Below, in pieces: positions 6,597 through 8,008 of a stretch of DNA of 8,008 nt (its first letter is position 1; each line of letters starts with the position of its first letter). Made by a program: the position numbers and the translations under genes. Under the pieces are notes generated by a model. That model made no database searches. It saw only the letters and a list, made by a program, of their open reading frames with translations, and was not told the DNA's origin. The DNA is from an uncultured Lysobacteraceae bacterium (lineage in GTDB: Bacteria; Pseudomonadota; Gammaproteobacteria; Xanthomonadales; Rhodanobacteraceae): positions 1-8,008 of the forward strand of contig CAMLLF010000151.1 of the NCBI GenBank assembly GCA_946480705.1, given 5' to 3'.

Positions 6597-6641
6597 GAAG
6601 CCCTCTCCCCGACAGCGGTCGGGGGAGAGGGAGTCTGCTTC
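6597..6641 (-). terminator. Long hairpin after rnd, no U-run
   Basis: CCCTCTCCCCGAC (6601–6613) pairs with GTCGGGGGAGAGGG (6618–6631) around an AGCG loop, with one extra G as a bulge; outer GAAG and CTTC (6597–6600, 6638–6641) can add a further helix. It begins just after the rnd stop codon in transcript sense. The lack of a T-run on either strand makes it a 3'-end stabilising or rho-assisted structure rather than a classical terminator. CCCTCTCCC/GGGAGAGGG hairpins are frequent between genes in xanthomonads, so it may also be a dispersed repeat. Confidence 0.55.
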
Positions 6642-6645
6642 GCTA

Positions 6646-7731
6646 CTACACCTTCGCCGTCAGCGCGTCATACAGCAGCGTCCTGCGCCAGCCGTCGAGC
6701 GCCTCGGGCCACTCGCGGTCGAACACGAAGGCTTCGAGATGCCGGCGCGCGCAGAGCAGGCCGTCGGGGATGTCGAGTTCCGTCGCGATCGCGACGACGG
6801 ACTCCTTCATCGCCGCGATGATGCGCTTCTGCGCGGGCGTGGGCAGCGGAAAAACCGGCGCGAAATCGAGTTCGTCGGCTTCCAGCGGATCGGTCAGCAC
6901 CGACAGCAGTTCGTCGCGCTGCGCGCCGCGCAGGGCGCGCAGGCCCTTGGCGCGCTGGAACAGCTCGTCGATGTCGCGCGGTATATTTGTGACGAAATCC
7001 ATGATGTGCGCGTCGTCGAGCAGCCACGGCCGCGGCTTGTCGACGCGGCGGGCGGTCGCCTCGCGCCACAGCAGCACGCGGCGCAGCAGCGCCTGGCGTT
7101 CGCGCGGCCACTCGGCGGCGCTCTTGAAGCCGCGCTGCGGCTGCGGGTCGCCGTCGCGGCTGCGCGCCTTCTGCAGCAGGCGCCGGCAGTCCTCGGCGTG
7201 CCAGTCGCGGCGGCCGCGCTGGTCCAGGCGGGCGTCGAGTTCCGCATGCAGCGCGGGCAGGTGCACGACGTCCTGCGCGGCGTATTCCAGCTGCTCGGTG
7301 CTCAGCGGCCGGCGCAGCCAGTCCGAACGCGTCTCGGCCTTGGGCAGGTCCACGCCGGTGATCGCGGCGACGAGCTTCTGGTAGCTGAGCCCCGCGCCGA
7401 AGCCGGTCATCGCGGCGGCGATCTGCGTGTCGAACAGCTGGCCGATGCCGGCGGGCACTGCGACCGCGAGCGCTTCGAGGTCTTCGCTCGCGCTGTGCAT
7501 GACGCAGGTATTGGCCGGATCGGCGAGCAGCGGGCCGAGCGCGCCGACCCCGTTCAGCGCAAGCGGGTCGAGCAGCGCGATCTCGCCGCCGAGGTTGACC
7601 TGGGTCAGCGCGAGGCGCGGATAGAAACTGTCGACGCGCATGAACTCGGTGTCGAGTCCGATCAGTCGGGCGGGGTTGTGGCGCGCGACGAGCGCGGCAG
7701 CGGCGTCGGGCTGCGCAATCCAGTGGTGCAA
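6646..7731 (-). CDS. rnd: Ribonuclease D
   Basis: RNase D is a 3'-to-5' exoribonuclease that trims tRNA precursors and other small RNAs in the cytoplasm. The DEDD-family exonuclease motifs are all present (numbered from the TTG start): Exo I GLDTEF (D and E at about 27 and 29), Exo II HSASEDLEAL (D at about 84) and Exo III YAAQDVVHL (Y about 150, D about 154, the DEDDy form). An HRDC nucleic-acid-binding domain follows (about 215–280, with WREATARRVDKPRPWLLDD). The 361-residue length is close to the usual 370–375. I prefer TTG at 7731 because AACGGAG lies 6 bases upstream and the protein then starts HHWIAQPD just before Exo I, as in relatives. GTG at 7776, which adds 15 basic residues, has no ribosome binding site but cannot be excluded. 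It lies on the same strand as thrABC but is separated by a hairpin and the thr promoter. Confidence 0.93.
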   Translation of the reverse strand: MHHWIAQPDAAAALVARHNPARLIGLDTEFMRVDSFYPRLALTQVNLGGEIALLDPLALNGVGALGPLLADPANTCVMHSASEDLEALAVAVPAGIGQLFDTQIAAAMTGFGAGLSYQKLVAAITGVDLPKAETRSDWLRRPLSTEQLEYAAQDVVHLPALHAELDARLDQRGRRDWHAEDCRRLLQKARSRDGDPQPQRGFKSAAEWPRERQALLRRVLLWREATARRVDKPRPWLLDDAHIMDFVTNIPRDIDELFQRAKGLRALRGAQRDELLSVLTDPLEADELDFAPVFPLPTPAQKRIIAAMKESVVAIATELDIPDGLLCARRHLEAFVFDREWPEALDGWRRTLLYDALTAKV

Positions 7732-7841
7732 GCAAGGCTCCGTTTTCGGGCGTGTTTTCTGGGGCGTGCGGTGCACGCGGTTGTCAGGCAGAACGCGTTA
7801 GCCTAAGGTCAGTTGCCCTTGCTGTCACATTCGCCGAGCGC
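7732..7841. promoter_or_regulatory. Divergent intergenic region between rnd and the 7842 gene
   Basis: About 110 bases (65 if rnd starts at 7776) must hold promoters for both genes. A short inverted repeat TTAGCCTAA lies at 7798–7806. I see no clear -35/-10 set in either direction and no good Shine-Dalgarno before ATG at 7842. Confidence 0.25.
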
Positions 7842-8008
7842 ATGGCTGGTCAGGAAAACGTCCGCAAGCAGACTACCTGGGGCGGCGCTGCGGGTATCGC
7901 CCTGCTCGGATTCGCGCTCGTCTACCGGTTTTTTCCCGACGTCATCCACGTGTCGCCGGGCCAGCGGCCGGCCAGCCTGCCGGTGCGCACGAGCGCGCCG
8001 CCGCCGCC
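7842..8008 (+). CDS. Small membrane-anchored hypothetical protein (3' end outside window)
   Basis: The frame opens with ATG at 7842 and is still open at the window edge after 55 codons. It begins MAGQENVRKQTTWGGAAG, with a short polar, basic N-terminus followed by one hydrophobic segment (residues about 14–30, GGAAGIALLGFALVYRF). It then becomes Pro- and Ser-rich (VSPGQRPASLPVRTSAPPPP). This fits an inner-membrane anchor with a disordered proline-rich linker leading to a periplasmic domain that is not visible here. No Shine-Dalgarno is evident, but no other in-frame start lies close upstream, and codon use is high GC3 like the genes next to it. It is divergent from rnd. I do not recognise the family; too little of the protein is present to name it. 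Confidence 0.6.
   Translation, partial: MAGQENVRKQTTWGGAAGIALLGFALVYRFFPDVIHVSPGQRPASLPVRTSAPPP

Noticed and set aside
6595..7806. 403-codon + strand open frame across rnd
   Set aside because: It is antisense to a gene with all RNase D catalytic motifs, has low-complexity composition and no family resemblance.
1..8008. CRISPR array, tRNA or rRNA genes
   Set aside because: No regularly spaced direct repeats and no tRNA cloverleaf or rRNA signature was seen on either strand.

Overview
The window reads as high-GC gammaproteobacterial DNA, most like Xanthomonadales (Xanthomonas, Lysobacter or Dyella relatives). The main reasons are a fused aspartokinase–homoserine dehydrogenase followed by thrB and thrC in one tight operon, a threonine-rich leader peptide in front of it, and a proteobacterial RNase D gene upstream. 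This assignment is inference from gene content; no database search was possible.

Layout. Bases 3–98 carry a fragment of a DapF-like epimerase on the + strand, cut by the window edge on the left and by an abrupt loss of homology on the right. Bases 99–1528 are an accessory stretch that looks less GC-rich than the rest. It holds a truncated minus-strand membrane-anchored hypothetical gene (GTG start at 494), a 151-residue hypothetical gene on the + strand (700–1155) with its own terminator, a possible remnant of an ISL3-type transposase start (1268–1318), a second strong terminator, and a degenerate copy of the 3' end of the 700–1155 gene. Bases 1529–6263 (minus strand) are the threonine operon, transcribed thrA, thrB, thrC, with junctions overlapping by 1 and 4 nt. 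Upstream of thrA (6264–6515) sits a complete regulatory leader: a TTGACA promoter element, a 42-codon leader peptide in which 8 of 10 consecutive codons encode threonine, and a set of competing RNA hairpins. One of these hairpins would hide the thrA Shine-Dalgarno sequence. Bases 6646–7731 (minus) are rnd, encoding RNase D, with a large hairpin just past its stop. From 7842 a divergent + strand gene begins, encoding a small N-terminally membrane-anchored protein that leaves the window.

Function. ThrA catalyses the first and third steps from aspartate toward homoserine, ThrB phosphorylates homoserine, and ThrC converts phosphohomoserine to threonine. The leader peptide lets the cell sense charged tRNA-Thr by ribosome stalling. 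The most interesting element is the leader RNA. It has three copies of a 9-nt segment (one in one sense, two in the complement) that can pair in alternative ways, no U-tract after the main stem, and a separate hairpin over the thrA ribosome binding site. This suggests control of translation, or a non-canonical termination, rather than the textbook thr attenuator. The second point of interest is the join near base 98, which may be a real rearrangement or a contig-end chimera.
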